NCBI RefSeq assembly: GCF_008831285.2
Contig: NC_045140.1
Location: 7,500,505-7,564,504 of the forward strand
DNA length: 64,000 bases
Reading direction: 5' to 3'
DNA from: Nymphaea colorata
Taxonomy: Eukaryota; Streptophyta; Magnoliopsida; Nymphaeales; Nymphaeaceae
The first letter of the stretch is position 1. The number at the start of each line of letters is the position of its first letter. The notes under the pieces were generated by a model. The model worked only from the letters and a program-made list of their open reading frames with translations. It did no database searches and had not been told where the DNA came from. Of the stretch, positions 1 through 13,468 are shown piece by piece. The translations under genes were made by a program, and so were the position numbers.

Positions 1-562
1 AACTAGAGGGAGGATGGTCTACAAAAAATCTGTATGATACTGCTCTCCGGCAGATTGGCTTGTCTTCCCTTTGATTTTCATCCTTTGCTTGCTCACACTT
101 TCGTTCTTTCTCTCTATGTATGCACTTCCAATATTTACTAATCTTCTGGGACTTTGAACTAATGAGGGCAGTCGAAATCAAATTATGAAGATTTTTGTAG
201 CCCTTATGCAGCTGTCTTTGATGATTGTTGTCGGAACGTGCATGGCTCATCTCATCATCCTTCAACTGTCACTAGGCATACTGTGGGATAGTCATAGGTG
301 ATGGTTTGCCGAGTGCATAAAACTTCTCATATAGTCCATAGTTCCAAAATATTGATAAACACTTCACTACTTTTAAGGGTGGGTTAGGCAGGACGAATCC
401 TAAGCACCGCGCAAGCCAAATGAAGCTTAAAAAAGCATGAGAGCACTGATGCATTGTGTTATTTTTCTCGATTTTATTGGCAAAAAAAGACGCAGATCAG
501 TATCACATTATGGTCGGCTTATTACGTTAAAAAGGTAATTAAAGGATTGCTAGAGTGCAGAT

Positions 563-842
563 TAAGGGTGGGCGCAGGGCCAGGCCATCGGTTGGGGGCC
601 TGGTACCCACCCCATAACGGGCCCAAAAAAGTTGGCCCCGGCCTGGACCCGATGGGCCGGCTTGGACCCGATGGGCCGGCCTGACCCCGCCCGCCAATGT
701 AACTTATTAATATATATTTTATTTATTTAAATTCAATTTAAATTAAAAAAAATTATTTTATAACAAAAAAAATTACTGTAACTGGACCGGGCTGGACCGG
801 GCCCAAATTTTGGGTTGTCAGGCCCGACCCAGCTCGGTGCCC
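563..842. mobile_element. hAT-like MITE, GGGCC-rich ends (copy 1)
   Basis: The element starts TAAGGGTGGGC and is built of two GC-rich arms of repeated GGCCCGACCC-like words around an AT-rich centre. The 8 bases before it are GTGCAGAT, the same word that follows the intact right end of the sister copy at 2351-2358. This supports an 8-bp target duplication of the hAT kind. The right end of this copy is eroded (ends in GGTGCCC). No coding capacity. Confidence 0.6.
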
Positions 843-2091
843 AGATATACTATCTAAGAAATATAACTATTAGATTGTGTTTTTTTTATAAAACGAACAA
901 TAAAGTAAGACAAAACCGTCTGTTAGGGGCAAAAATGCAAGACTGTTTCCCTTAAAGGGTAAAAGTGAAATCTAAAATATAATTGAACGTGATATGTTGT
1001 CACCGTCATCCGCATGTTGCACCGCCACCAGAAGAAAGCTTCTATAAATTGCTTCACTTTCCTATTCCCTCTGCCATACCCCCTCTCTCTCTCTCTCACA
1101 AACACAGAAAACAAAGCTTTGGCATACTCTATCTCAATGGATGATACTTTCAAAACGGTAGTTGCAAATTTATTCCATTGACCACATGCCCAATTGATTA
1201 GAAGCTTGCTACCTTCCTTTGTAGGTCTATGCACCACCTGAGGACAGTAAAATGTCTAGAGTTGCTTCTCTTCTAAAAGGCTTATGGCATCATGCCACCG
1301 GGATCATTCTATCACGAATTAATAGGGCAACACCTAGGCCTCCCTCCATAACACCGCAGCTACAGGAATTCAAGTCTGGGGCTTTACATCAAAGCTCAAC
1401 AATAAGCCTAGAGCATCAGATCACTGCCGGACATTCGACGCAAGGTTCCTCTTCGGCAATGAACTAGAGGGAGGATGGTCTACAAAAATCTGTATGATAT
1501 TGTTCTCCAGTTTTTTTTTTTTTTTTCTGTAGATTTGCTTGGTACGAAGCTGTGGGCAGATTAGCTCGTCTTCCCTTTGATTTTGATCCTTTGCTTGCTT
1601 ACACTTTCGTTCTTTCTTTCTATGTATGTGCTTCCAATATTTACTCATCTTTTGGTACTTGGAACTAATGAGGGCCGTTGAAACCAAATTATGAAGATTT
1701 TTGTAGTTCTTATGCAGCTAGCTATCTTTGATGACCTTCATCGGAACATGTGTGGCTCATCTCATCATCCTTCAACTGCCACAAGGTATGCAATGGGATA
1801 GTCATAGGTGATGGTTTGCCGAGTGCCTAGCACTTTTCATCTAGTCCATAGTGCCAAAAGATTGATGAATGCTTTCGCTACCTTTAAGGGTGGGTTAGGT
1901 TGGCCACGGGCTTGTGAAAACCCTCAACACCGCGCCAGCCAAATAAAGCTTAAAAAAGTCAGCCCATAAGAGCACTGGTGCATTGTGTTATTTTTTTCTC
2001 GATTTTGTTTGCAAAAAGACGCAGATCAATATCACATTACAGTTGGCTTTTTACTTTTAAAAGTTAATTAAAGGATTGCCAGAGTGCAGTT

Positions 2092-2350
2092 TAAGGGTGG
2101 GCGCTGGGCCAAGCCGTTGGTGGGGGCTGATGTAACGGGCCCGAAAAAGTAGGCCCGGTCCCCCACTCGATGAGCCGGCCGACCCTCTACGTTAATGTAA
2201 CTTAATAATATATATTTTATTGTTTAAAATTCAGTTTATATTCAAAAAGAATTATTTTATAACTATTTTTTTTTATTGTAACTGAAACGAGCTGGGCTGG
2301 GGCGGGCCCGGGCCTGAATTTCGGGTTGTCCGGCTCGATGCCCATCCCTT
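2092..2350. mobile_element. hAT-like MITE, GGGCC-rich ends (copy 2)
   Basis: Left end TAAGGGTGGGC and right end GCCCATCCCTT are imperfect inverted repeats. It is flanked by GTGCAGTT (2084-2091) and GTGCAGAT (2351-2358), a 7-of-8 target duplication. The AT-rich centre and GC-rich arms match copy 1; both sit at the same place in the ~1.5-kb repeat. Non-coding. Confidence 0.65.
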
Positions 2351-3325
2351 GTGCAGATATACTATATAAGAAAAATAACTATTGGATTGTGTTTTTTATA
2401 TAAAACGAACCATAAAGTAAGACGAAACTGTGTCTCAGGGCCAAAAATGCAAGACCGTTTCCCTTAAAGGGTAAAAGTAGAATCCGAAATATAATTGAAC
2501 GTGATATGTTGCCACCGTCGTCCGCATGCTGCACCACCACCAGAAGAAAGTTTCTGTAAATTGCTTCTCTCTCCTATTCCCTCCGCCATACCCTCTCTCT
2601 CTCTCTCTCTCTCTCTCACAAACACGCACACACACATGCTTTGCCATACTCCGCCTCACTTGTTGATACTTTCAAAACGATAGTTGCAAATTCTATTCCA
2701 TTGAGCACATGCCCAATTGATTAGAAGCTTGCAACTTCCTCAGTAGGTTTCTGCACCACCGGACGACAGTAAAATGTCTAGAGTTGCTTTTATTTTTTCT
2801 TTTAAAAGGCTTATGGCATCAAACCACCGGGATCATTCTATCATGGCTTAATAGGGCAACACCTAGGCCTTCCTCCACAACACTGCAGCGGTAGGAAATC
2901 GAGTTCGGAGTTTTACATCAAAGCTCAGCAATAAACATAGAGCATCAGATCACCGCTGGACATTCGATGCACAGTTCCTCTTCGACGATGAACCAGAGGG
3001 AGGATGGTCTACCACCTAAGATTCCTACAAAAATCTGTATGATACTGTTCTCCGGTATTCTGGTTCTTATGCAGATTTGCTTGGTGGCAAAGCTGCTGGC
3101 AGATTGGCTCGTCTTCCCTTTGATTTTGATCCTTTGCTTGCTCACACTTTTGTTCTTTCTCTCTATGTATACACTTCCAATATTTACTCATCTTCTGGGA
3201 CTTGGAACTAATGAGGGCTGTCGAAACCAAATTATGAAGATTTCTGTAGTCCTTATGCAGCTCTCTTTGATGATTGTCGTCGAAACATGCATGGCTCATC
3301 TCATCATCCTTCAACTGCCACGAGG

Positions 3326-4035
3326 TATAGATGAGTCTAATCTCTGTCTCCTCCTCTCTTAACTTCATCTCCCCATACAATTTTGAAATGATGTGTCTAT
3401 TTCACCCAAATTTTTGGATGGAATTAGTACCCCTTTTTCCCCAATTTTGTCATAAAATTCAATCTATAGACTAAATTTCAGACAACTTTTATTTAACATA
3501 TAGTTCTTTTCTAAGAACTTGGGTGCAATCCATGTTCAGATTTATTTGTTAGAAGTTAGAACCTACTGGAGGACCGACCACCATATATATCGGTGGCAAG
3601 ACATCTACTTGAATGGCAAGATAATTACATTCAAACCTAAAAAAATGTGACTTTTTCTTATCAAGAGGTGACAATTTTTCTTATGTTATATAGCTAGCAT
3701 GTATATAATGTTTATCAAATTATCACATTTTTAGTTAAATTTGGTGGCGCCTTGGAAAGTTATTAAAGTTTTTGGTCTTAATAGTTCATTATTTTTATGT
3801 TTTATATTGCCCTCATAGCTTCATTTTTTTCCTTTGTTCCTCAACATACTGACCATGAGTAATGTGGTATCGTTTGTGGGCCACGACTCATAATAAATAT
3901 GTGGTGGCATATTCATCACATCAAATATGGCATTCTCTTTTTAACGTTTTCTAGTCATCTTAAAGTCATGTAACTTTTCTATTTTTTTTAAGTTTTACTT
4001 CCTTTGAAGCAACAAACGATAAGTAAGAGGCATGA
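3326..4035. other. AT-rich spacer, nothing recognised
   Basis: No gene, RNA or transposon end could be recognised between the end of the ~1.5-kb repeats and the minisatellite. Confidence 0.5.
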
Positions 4036-4290
4036 GTTGGGCCATTAGTCTCTCGTAGTGACACTATAAGGTCTGGAGTTCAAGTTAACACTAGTTGGTC
4101 AAGTTGGGCCATTAGTCTCTCTTAGTGACACTATAAGGTCTGGAGTTCAAGTTAACACTAGTTGGTCAAGTTGGGGCACTAGTATCCCTCAGTGGCACCA
4201 CATGTTCTAGATTTCAACTTAACACGAGTTGGTCAAGTAGGGGCCTTCGTCTCTCTTAGCTGCACTACATGATGTAGAGTTTAACTTATT
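4036..4290. repeat. 67-bp minisatellite, about 3.8 copies
   Basis: Copies start at 4036, 4103, 4170 and 4237, each exactly 67 bases apart, each opening GTTGGGCCATTAG or a variant and closing CTAGTTGGTCAA. The first two are almost identical, the third and fourth are more diverged, and the fourth is incomplete. Confidence 0.9.
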
Positions 4291-4468
4291 AAGTATGAAG
4301 AACAGGATGTATTGTCCATGTTTTATGGGAAAACTTCTACACAGTTAATAAGATTTTGGTATTACTATTCTTTTAACTATATTACCCTTGTTTCATTAAG
4401 GCAATCAAAACTGATATCTTGGTGAGGATATTGAAGTTAGCATTGAAGGTAACTATCTAAGTATATAA

Positions 4469-5650
<1,182 letters not shown>

Positions 5651-7762
5651 TAGTTTATGTTGGACCAAGAGTGAATAGTAGTACTAAAGATTCTTAGTGA
5701 ATAAGCTCCATTAGTTTCATCAATTTTGTTATTTGGGAACTGATGATTGAATTATTGAATTTTGTTATATATATGCTTCAATGATGCATTAATAATAGTT
5801 TTTATTGTTTATTTGCTATATATATATATGCTTTTGCAGCGCTGTTGGAAGCAACAGAAATAACTGGTCCGAGGTGGTCACTTCTCCTAGCACCACGAGA
5901 CGTTGAGTGTGGCTTGTTGAGCACTGGGAACACTTCTCTCGGCATTTAATAAAAGCTAGGACAGAGCATTTATGATGTAATGTTTAACATATAATGGAGT
6001 GCATCATTACGACTTACTCAATGATTTGGGCTAATGAGCTCAGATGTATTTTATTTTATTCTGTTGAAATTGGTTGTGGTCGATGGCTTGCCCTGACCAG
6101 CCAGCATTGGTCAGTCATGCCCAGCTTCAGTCGGCCACAATGTAGTGGTCACATGTTTGACTTGTTTGGCTTACTGGTATGCGCACACATACACACTTGA
6201 TACATATTTGTACCTCGTTTTGCATGCCACCACACATTAGATGTGCATTTTGACTTTTTTTTGCGTCATGTATGGGTTAACGAATACAAGCGAATGAGCA
6301 ACCATAGTTGAGCATTGATCATATTGATGGATGCAGTTTAGACTTGAGGCTTGCCATCATGGGGTACTATGTCAATTTCTTCTAATGTGGGGAAATCAAA
6401 TTTTCTTGTTTTCATGGCCTGTGAGCTGTTAACTGATCATAGCATGTGCCAAATAACATGATATGGGTACTGATGAGCACTAGCAACATTGCACACATGT
6501 TCGTTAGTCTTTCTACTAGCAACATTGCACACATGTCTGTTAGAATTTCTACACGATATCACTTCTTCAAGAGGAGTTGTGTTATGACTAGGATACTGGC
6601 AAACTGGTGTTAGACCAGTGCTTGCGAGAATGTGATTTCAGGTTTTTGAATCTTATTATCTGATGTTACACAAAGACTATATTATGCATTTCCTAGTGTA
6701 TTTTATTGAATATTAAGATATGAGCTTATGTGGCATGTGGATATTGTGTTGTAAGCCTAAGCATGTGAAATATAGACATAGTGTAATGGCTGAAGGCCGG
6801 TTTTATCATAAATGGATTTTACTGACTGGATAACAGTCGAGCCCCATGTAAAAGGGGTTAGGTAGGCGGTGCACGGGTCAGGTTCTAAGAACAACTATAT
6901 TGTGCAGTCCTCCTTACTCGGGCTCCTAGCGAGTAGCTCGTCCCCATGTAGAGGGTGGGACGCCACTACTGTAGCAGTGATACACAAGGTTAGCCTAGTT
7001 TGCAGTCACGACTGGGGTTAACCCATACTCTTTTGTCCCCGGTGACTCATTTTGTGTGTGATGACTATAAGCTGCATAGTGGTCTTATGTGCATTTCAGT
7101 GGGGAATGCTTTGTTGCTCAGTACTCAGGACTGTGTACGTGGGCATATATATGCAGTTGTTGCATTATGTTATTCATGGTTATTATTTTTTTATGCAGAC
7201 AGACTATGTTGCGTGTGGACACCTGTGGTTTGTGTTTTATGGTTTACTTGGATTGTACATTTTAGCTCAAGATAGGTCATATTTTGAGTTTATCTTTGAT
7301 GTGTTGATGTTTATTTTCAACTACTTGCTTGGCAAAAAGTGGTGTTTCTAGATCAAGATGTTGTCCTGATAGAAGGTAATTGTTGGGCACCGCAAATTAT
7401 GCCATGATAGCCTTTTTTGTTGTGGTTCTAATTTCTATATATTTGATCATGTAGGGCAATGCTCGCCTGTATAGATACAGTGTATATATATTTATATGTA
7501 GGTTTTAGGTTTGACTACTAGAGTATGGGTGTGTCGTGTATTGGTTATGATGTGCACTAACTAACGTTCGACTATGATAGAATAGAGCACATGCACGCTA
7601 ATGTGCTACTATGATAGAACAGAGCACTAACTAATGTACCACTATGCAGCTTTCAATAGGATTCTAGCAAGGACAAGAAAGATAACAAGTGGTCATTATC
7701 AAAAATCGATTAGATATTAGAACAGAAGATGTGCATGTTAGGTTTGCTTGGGACAAAAATGA
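5651..7762. other. Intergenic, nothing firmly recognised
   Basis: Scattered short open frames show no protein-family signature. The stretch 6830-7030 contains tracts such as CATGTAGAGGGTGGGACG that look like retroelement debris, but no ends or coding domain could be set. About 7600-7762 may be the downstream continuation of the copia gag cut by the hAT element. Confidence 0.4.
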
Positions 7763-8182
7763 TTTTTCAGCAATGTTGTAAAATGCGTATCGTAAGCCGT
7801 ATCGGTCGGGCTTTAAGATACGCCGTATCGTAACGTATCGTAACCGTATCGTAATTTTTTTAAAAAAATTATTAATAAATCAGAAAAAATTTAAAAAAAA
7901 ATCAGAAAATTCATAAAAAAATCAGAAAAAAATAAAAATAATAAATTGTTCATAGAAAACATATTTGAGATAATGATAGACTTATTATTGCTATAAACTT
8001 ACGTGTTCATCATTCATAAACATCAAAATTTATAACAATAAATAATACAATATCATTCAACAAAGCATAAGGCCATAAGCCATAAAGTGATAAAGTCATA
8101 AAACATTCAATCAAGTGTTCAACGACCATAGATTCATAACTCTTAAGTTTTTGTTACATATAAAATAAAAGCACTATTGACT

Positions 8183-10683
8183 CTCATTCATGATTCATCA
8201 TTCATAATCTTCATCATCTTCATCTTCATCTTCTTCTTCTTCTTGATCTTCACCAACATATTCAGCACCAGCAGTAGCAGACTCTCATTCATCAACAAAG
8301 CCTTCTGTTGCTTCAGCTTCAAGGTTGAAGCATTCAAGATCTTCTTCATCAAATATTGTAGCTGGTTCTTCTTCAATCCATGGCTCTAGATCATCAAAAT
8401 TTTTCAAGCTGATAGGATCGAACTGAGATGTGTGCTTCCTTGCTAATGATTTTTCTAATTCTCTACATTAAATAAGAGAAAATTTGTTAGTATATAATTT
8501 CATATAAATATATTGTACAAAAAATGTAAACATTAATTAAGCTATATGCCTATATTACCTTTGTTTCAACCTCATATTATATCGAACAAAGACAAGGTCA
8601 TTCAACCTTTTATGTTCGAGCTTATTTCTTTTTTTGCTATGGATATGTTGGAACACACTCCAGTTCCTTTCGCATCCACTAGCACTGCATGTCTGGCTGA
8701 GGACTTTAACTGCAAAACGTGCTAGGTTTGGACAATCAAACCCATACCTATTCCACCACAAATCTAAACAAAAATATAACAAATCAATGTGAAAGTTTTA
8801 AAAGAATCAAATGTAACAAATGCAAAGTAAATTAAAAATTTCTATGTATTTACCTGGACGCATCGTTGTCCTGGCTCGAACGGCGGCAGGTAGTCCCATG
8901 TTCCGAAAACAACTATCATATAGATCCAACTCATTGTGCACAACATCTTGTTCTGTAGAATCTTCCATTAACACAATAATACAATCTAACAAACCATGCA
9001 TGACTTTTCTGTCCTTCTTAAATGTAGGAGAAAATCTAATTGCAGGATTTAGATAATAAGCTGCTGCATGAAGAGGTTGATGAAGTTGTCCAGTCCACCA
9101 TTTATCTATAATCTTCCATATAGGCATATATAACTTTTTCTTCTCCTTTAAGTTGTCACGAATTGCCTATTTTGCTTTGTCCATAGCCTCATATAAGTAC
9201 CCTATGGAAGGTCTGTCCTCGATGTCAGCCAACCTGAGAACCTTAACTAATGAAACACAAACCTTCAATAGCTTCACACATGATTCCCAAAATACGTTAT
9301 TAAATATAATATCCACAACTAAAGAAGCATTTCTTTTATGAGCATGTGGATATGCAGTCCATTCTTCACTAACAAACATCTGTCTCAAAGGAGTTCTTTG
9401 TTTCACCACACTCTGCACAGTCAATACATTTGTGGCAAATCTAGTTTATGCAGGTCGTATTAATTCAACTCCTTTTGTAAGGTTTCTCATCAAACTCAAT
9501 ACATATGCATGATTATAGATAAATTTTGTTACCTCTTGACATTGGTCAATGGCTGATTTCATATCATGCATTTTATTAAGGTCTTGAAGCATTAGATTAA
9601 TACAATGAGTGGTACATTGACTCCAATAAAATGTTCTATACTTTTGAAATAACAAATCTCCTGCAGCTCTATAATTTGCAGCATTATCTGTAATAAACTG
9701 TACAATGTTTGCAGGTCCAACTTCTTGTACGACATTATCAAAATACATTAGACAAATCAAAAGATTTCAAGAACAGTATCTTTAGAACAATAAACAAGAA
9801 AATTTACAAGTGTTCTTGACCTTGTATCAGTCCAACCATCTGACATAATGGAGCAACCTATTTCCTTCCAACATAATTTCAACTCATCGCAATGCTCAGA
9901 CACTTCTTTGACTGTATCCTGAAGAATTTTACCCCTCAACTGATGATATGATGGCATTTTGAATCCGGGGCCTATAGAAGCAATTGCATCTGCCATGGCT
10001 TAGAATTGAAAAGAATTAGCTGCATTAAATGGAATACATGCATCATAAAACCATTTCCCTACCTGCTTTTGTGCATGATATAACATATTTTTAGATGTCA
10101 TAGCAGCATGAATCTGCGGCTGACCACCTGGGCTGGTATATGAAAGGAAAAAACTCTTAATAGAACCAACACTAGACCTACCAGTAGGAACTCTACCACT
10201 AGGTGGTCGCATACCACGCCTGGCTCTAATATCTGTTGTGCCTCTTCTCTTCCTTTCTGTTAGGCCAGATCGACCTCCTTCATACATAATCCCTTTTCCT
10301 CTACGATCTCTGCCTCTTGAGGTGTCCAAATCTGTTCTTAGACTGCTATCGTCTTCATCATCACATTCATAAGCTTCTTCCTCTTCTTCTTCATCTTCCA
10401 AAGGCACATTATAGCCTACATCTGCATCTTCAATTTCTTTTTGTATTCTCTTTTGACGTAAAGCATGAAACATATCTAAACATTGTTGACGCACAAATAG
10501 AGGCAAAGGTTTGTTTGGTCCTCCAACACAAGGAGACACATCTTTGGAGGTCCCTGCCAAATGGTGTTTCATTCTAATAATCCCTCCTGAAAATATATTC
10601 CCACAGAAGCTACATTTGAGTTTCAAACGGTTATTCTCTTTCACCCTTTTCGCACCATTGCCATGTAGGATCCATATCTTCAA
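8183..10683 (-). pseudogene. hAT transposase pseudogene (BED finger, DUF659, dimerisation domain)
   Basis: Read on the minus strand. The N-terminus (10683 downward) has a BED zinc finger, CSFCGNIFSGG with downstream HHLAG, then an acidic linker and an arginine-rich stretch. 9996-9757 holds the DUF659-like part (SYHQLRG, SDGWTDTRSR). 9760-9446 has FITDNAANYRAAG and CTTHCINLMLQDL. 9127-8807 and 8782-8555 carry the C-terminal hAT dimerisation region (CERNWSVFQHIHSKKRNKL). Introns are plausible at about 8768-8853 and 8465-8561, and the last exon ends in an acidic tail. Lesions: TAA just before MADAIAS (near 10000), two frameshifts near 9740-9770, TAA near 9445 inside the RPA-TRFAT stretch, and TGA in the last exon. 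Splice sites look kept, so decay is fairly recent. Its function would have been to cut and rejoin hAT ends; it cannot make full-length protein now. Confidence 0.88.
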
Positions 10684-11035
10684 AAAAAAAAAAACGAAAT
10701 CCTATGGTAAACTTAATGAAAAACACTCAAAGTCTTCCAATCTACGATTATACGGTAAAAAATTAAGAATACATGGTAAGAACATGAGATTTCACACCTT
10801 ACGAAGAAGAAATGTCTGAAATGAAGAAAACCCCTTTCCTTCCCATGAAAATCAAGCACCCACACACAAATCGACCACTTAATCTTCGATTTGACGATGA
10901 AAATCAAGTTTTTCATGGTAAAAATGAACGATCGCCCTCCCTCACGGCACTATCCAAGCGTTAGAAATGAAGAACGAAAGAAAAATTTCAAAAAGAAGCC
11001 GAATAAGTAGGTCTCGGGCCCCCTTTTGCGTTTTT

Positions 11036-11262
11036 AGCACGTATCGTACGATACGGGGTATATCGCCCCGTATCGTATGATATAGGGCCTGTATCGTACG
11101 ATACAGACCCTGTATCGTATGATTCAGGCCCTGTATCGTACGATACGTGCGATACAGGGCCGATACACCCCCTTTTTACGATATGGGAGGTGTATTGTAC
11201 CATTTTTTTCAAACGAGACGATACGTATCTTACGATACGGGGTCGTATCGTACGATATGTAC
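11036..11262. repeat. Subterminal palindrome cluster of the hAT element
   Basis: About a dozen GTATCGTA / TACGATAC words occur in 230 bp, several fused to full palindromes such as GTATCGTACGATAC. A smaller set lies at the other end (7784-7853). In hAT elements such subterminal repeats are typically transposase-binding sites; that role is inferred here. Confidence 0.75.
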
Positions 11263-11277
11263 AACATTGTTTTTCAA

Positions 11278-12145
11278 TAAATACTTGAATGACTTTATAA
11301 TATTCCTCCATGATCATGGGAGCAATCTCCTTGTTAGTAGCTTTAGCATGATCAGCATAGTTAGAGGCATCAGCAACAAAATGAGCATTCCCTTTTGATT
11401 TCTGAACTTCGGTCATGTAATTTGAAGCACTTGTTGCAAGTCGGTCTTGTGTACAAACCACAATTAACATTGATTGTTTTCCCCATGAATGGATGAGTGC
11501 TAAGTGCAGCTAAACCTGAGTGCTCAAGAGATATCATGGTGCCTCTCTATTTCTGTTACTATAGAATTGGGGAATATGTTTTGGCAATGGAAGGAAGAGG
11601 TTCTATAAGTAAGATATATCCCCTTATTGTCTTATAAGACTCATTGAGCACCATCAATAATTGCGTAGCTTTTGTTGTCTTTCTACGATAATTTTCATGG
11701 CACCACATGGACAACTTGGCACAGGTTCACACAACATTAGTTCATCTCAAAACAATTTAAATTGAGTGAAGTAATCAACAACAAATTGGTGATCGTGGGA
11801 GAACCGATTTGTTGCAGTTTTGATATGATATTTCCTTGTTGCAAAATTTTTCATAAACCTCTCCTACAAATCAATCTACACTTTCCTTGCACCAGTGGCA
11901 TAGATAACACTCTAAGCCAAAATTCTCTGGATGGAGAATTGATTAGCCATGACAACACTATATTGTTGCATCACAGTGGTAGTGCATACTTAGGTGACCC
12001 TACTTCTGGTTGAAGCATGGAACAATCCACAAAACATAGCTTACTATTTGCAGCTAGAGACATATACATATCGATTTACCCTATGTTAACATAGTTGTTA
12101 GCAGTTAATTGTGGAAACATTAGTAACACATCTAGGTTGCCACCA
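11278..12145 (-). pseudogene. Ty1-copia gag pseudogene, interrupted by the hAT element
   Basis: On the minus strand, from about 12110 downward, one reads MSLAANSKLCFVD, LQPEVGSPKY, then FWDELMLCEPVPSCPCGA-like text (with a stop for W) and a PLPSIAKTYSLILQ-like stretch. This is the order of the N-terminal gag segment and UBN2-type gag domain of plant copia elements. 11470-11280 continues with TSASNYMTEVQKSKG and APMIMEEYYKVIQVFIEK. Joining across the hAT target site at 7762 keeps a readable frame for about 30 codons, so the hAT probably landed in this gag. Several stops and frameshifts. No protease, RT or integrase seen. Confidence 0.65.
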
Positions 12146-12257
12146 TGATGGAGGAAGAAGGGATTCAAGAACTCAAACTACCACCTCTATTGATGCTTTT
12201 GATGCTGAAGCATATGAAAAAGTCGATGAATTTCCCGCACAATGTATCAGATGTATA

Positions 12258-12269
12258 GCTCTGATATCA
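12258..12269 (-). other. Copia primer-binding site and LTR edge
   Basis: The minus strand reads TGATATCAGAGC, one base off TGGTATCAGAGC, the usual initiator-Met tRNA primer site of plant LTR elements. The neighbouring plus-strand sequence starts TGTGAAATTAAG at 12270, so on the minus strand the LTR would end in CA immediately before the site. This sets the copia 5' LTR to the right of 12270. The far edge of that LTR and the second LTR were not found. Confidence 0.5.
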
Positions 12270-12319
12270 TGTGAAATTAAGGGCTCAATAAAGAAAGCAA
12301 CACAAGCTTGATGCTGTAA

Positions 12320-13468
12320 ATATAAATAAACAGTAGAAAACAAAGGAAATGGAACAAGGGAAAAAGCAGGGAAAAAAGAACGCAAGCATTTCTCTGTTAT
12401 TAGTTTGTTCAATCTACACCTCTAAAGCTAAGCATGATTATTCAACACAAAAATCATGACCAATTCATCACAAAAATCAGCCATCTAATATGCTGTAACA
12501 TGTGCTTGATTTAAGCAGCTTTCAGAACCACATTTAGCAGCAATTATGATTTTGGACGTCAAATTATCAGGTTTAAGGTCTTGGTTTCTTTAATTCAAGC
12601 TCATTTCAAAAACGTGTACAAGTTTGCTATTTCTTTAATATATAATAGTATACATCTTCAGGTTCCGATCGTGTAAAAAAAACTGGTGGGATTCAAAATT
12701 TTAAAGATTAAAAAAATAAGAAACTGCATTATGAGGATGGCCAAATGCATGAGGAATGAAGAATACATACTTTACAAACTACAAGAAAAGAAAAAAAGTA
12801 AAAACTGACGCAATAGTCAATGGAGTATTTTAAATAAACAACACAAAAGTTCTCCTATCAACTTCATGAAATGGTTGGGTGGTCCACCTCTCTACAGTGC
12901 CATCCATATTTCTTGAACAAGTGCTCAATGTGATGCTACTTAACAATGAATGAAACACCACATAAGATCTGTCTGATCATGTCTTGCATATTGATCTTAT
13001 CTCTATATATAACACTTTCCCTTGTTGCCCAGATATAACCCCACCATGCGCTAAAATATGTTGATCATTTGTGATATATAGAGCAAAAAAGAATTGTATT
13101 CTGAAGCACAAAGCACATGTGCTAGATAGTAGTTGGAATCCCCAACATTGGGAATTAGGTTGCCTTGCACGATGGATAATACAGTAATACTAACAAACAT
13201 TTCAAGTCTTCCAAAACTTAGATATGTTGCAGTTGGTCATAAATTAGATCTGTAGCCAACCATCCTTATAGGTAGTCTAGATCTCGTAGCCAGTTGACAT
13301 ACTCTACTTTTGCATGGAGCCTGAACAAGGAGGTTCTAGACCACTGTTATGTACATTGAAACTAGAAACAATTGGATCTGTTTATATGTTTGACTCTATT
13401 GCATGTTCGGTGGCTAAATGACAGACAATGCCCTTAAATGAAAAAAGGATCCCTTGCCCATGTAGGCA
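12320..13468. other. Probable copia LTR remainder, then AT-rich spacer
   Basis: No coding signal. The left part is presumably LTR. Nothing else was recognised. Confidence 0.35.

Larger units (their letters stand above)
1..3325. repeat. Tandem ~1.5-kb repeat, two long copies plus a partial third
   Basis: Three blocks begin with nearly the same words (AACTAGAGGGAGGATGGTCT at 1 and 1462, AACCAGAGGG... at 2990) and stay similar through the same order of landmarks. Copy A runs from the window edge to about 1461, copy B from 1462 to about 2989, and copy C from 2990 to about 3325, where similarity stops just after CGAGGTAT. Each long copy holds a GGGCC-rich MITE in the same place, so the MITE was there before the duplication. 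Short open frames in each copy are not conserved in frame between copies, so I do not call genes. One frame of copy C reads a plausible protein-like stretch ending in a stop near 3210, but I recognise no family. Confidence 0.8.
7763..11277. mobile_element. hAT transposon, defective, with 8-bp target duplication
   Basis: The element spans 7771-11269 (3,499 bp). Its ends are imperfect inverted repeats: CAATGTTGTA at 7771 and TACAACATTG at 11260-11269. They are flanked by TTTTTCAG (7763-7770) and TTTTTCAA (11270-11277), 7 of 8 matching, as expected for hAT insertion. Both subterminal zones (7780-7855 and 11036-11260) are packed with CGTATCGTA words and the palindrome TATCGTACGATA. The minus strand carries a hAT transposase gene broken by stops and frameshifts, so it is non-autonomous today. 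It sits in a copia gag. Confidence 0.88.

Noticed and set aside
2967-3362. 131-codon frame with membrane-like segments
   Set aside because: The frame is not kept in the other copies of the repeat and the hydrophobicity follows from the T-rich strand.
7000-7351. Two overlapping frames of 91 and 99 codons
   Set aside because: Cys, Phe and Val rich by T-rich base composition, no domain, overlapping in different frames.
8177-8389. Plus-strand frame rich in Phe and Ile
   Set aside because: It is the shadow of the acidic tail of the hAT transposase on the other strand.
11036-11262. Regular palindromes resembling a CRISPR array
   Set aside because: No spacers of even length; the repeats are subterminal motifs of the hAT element in a plant genome.
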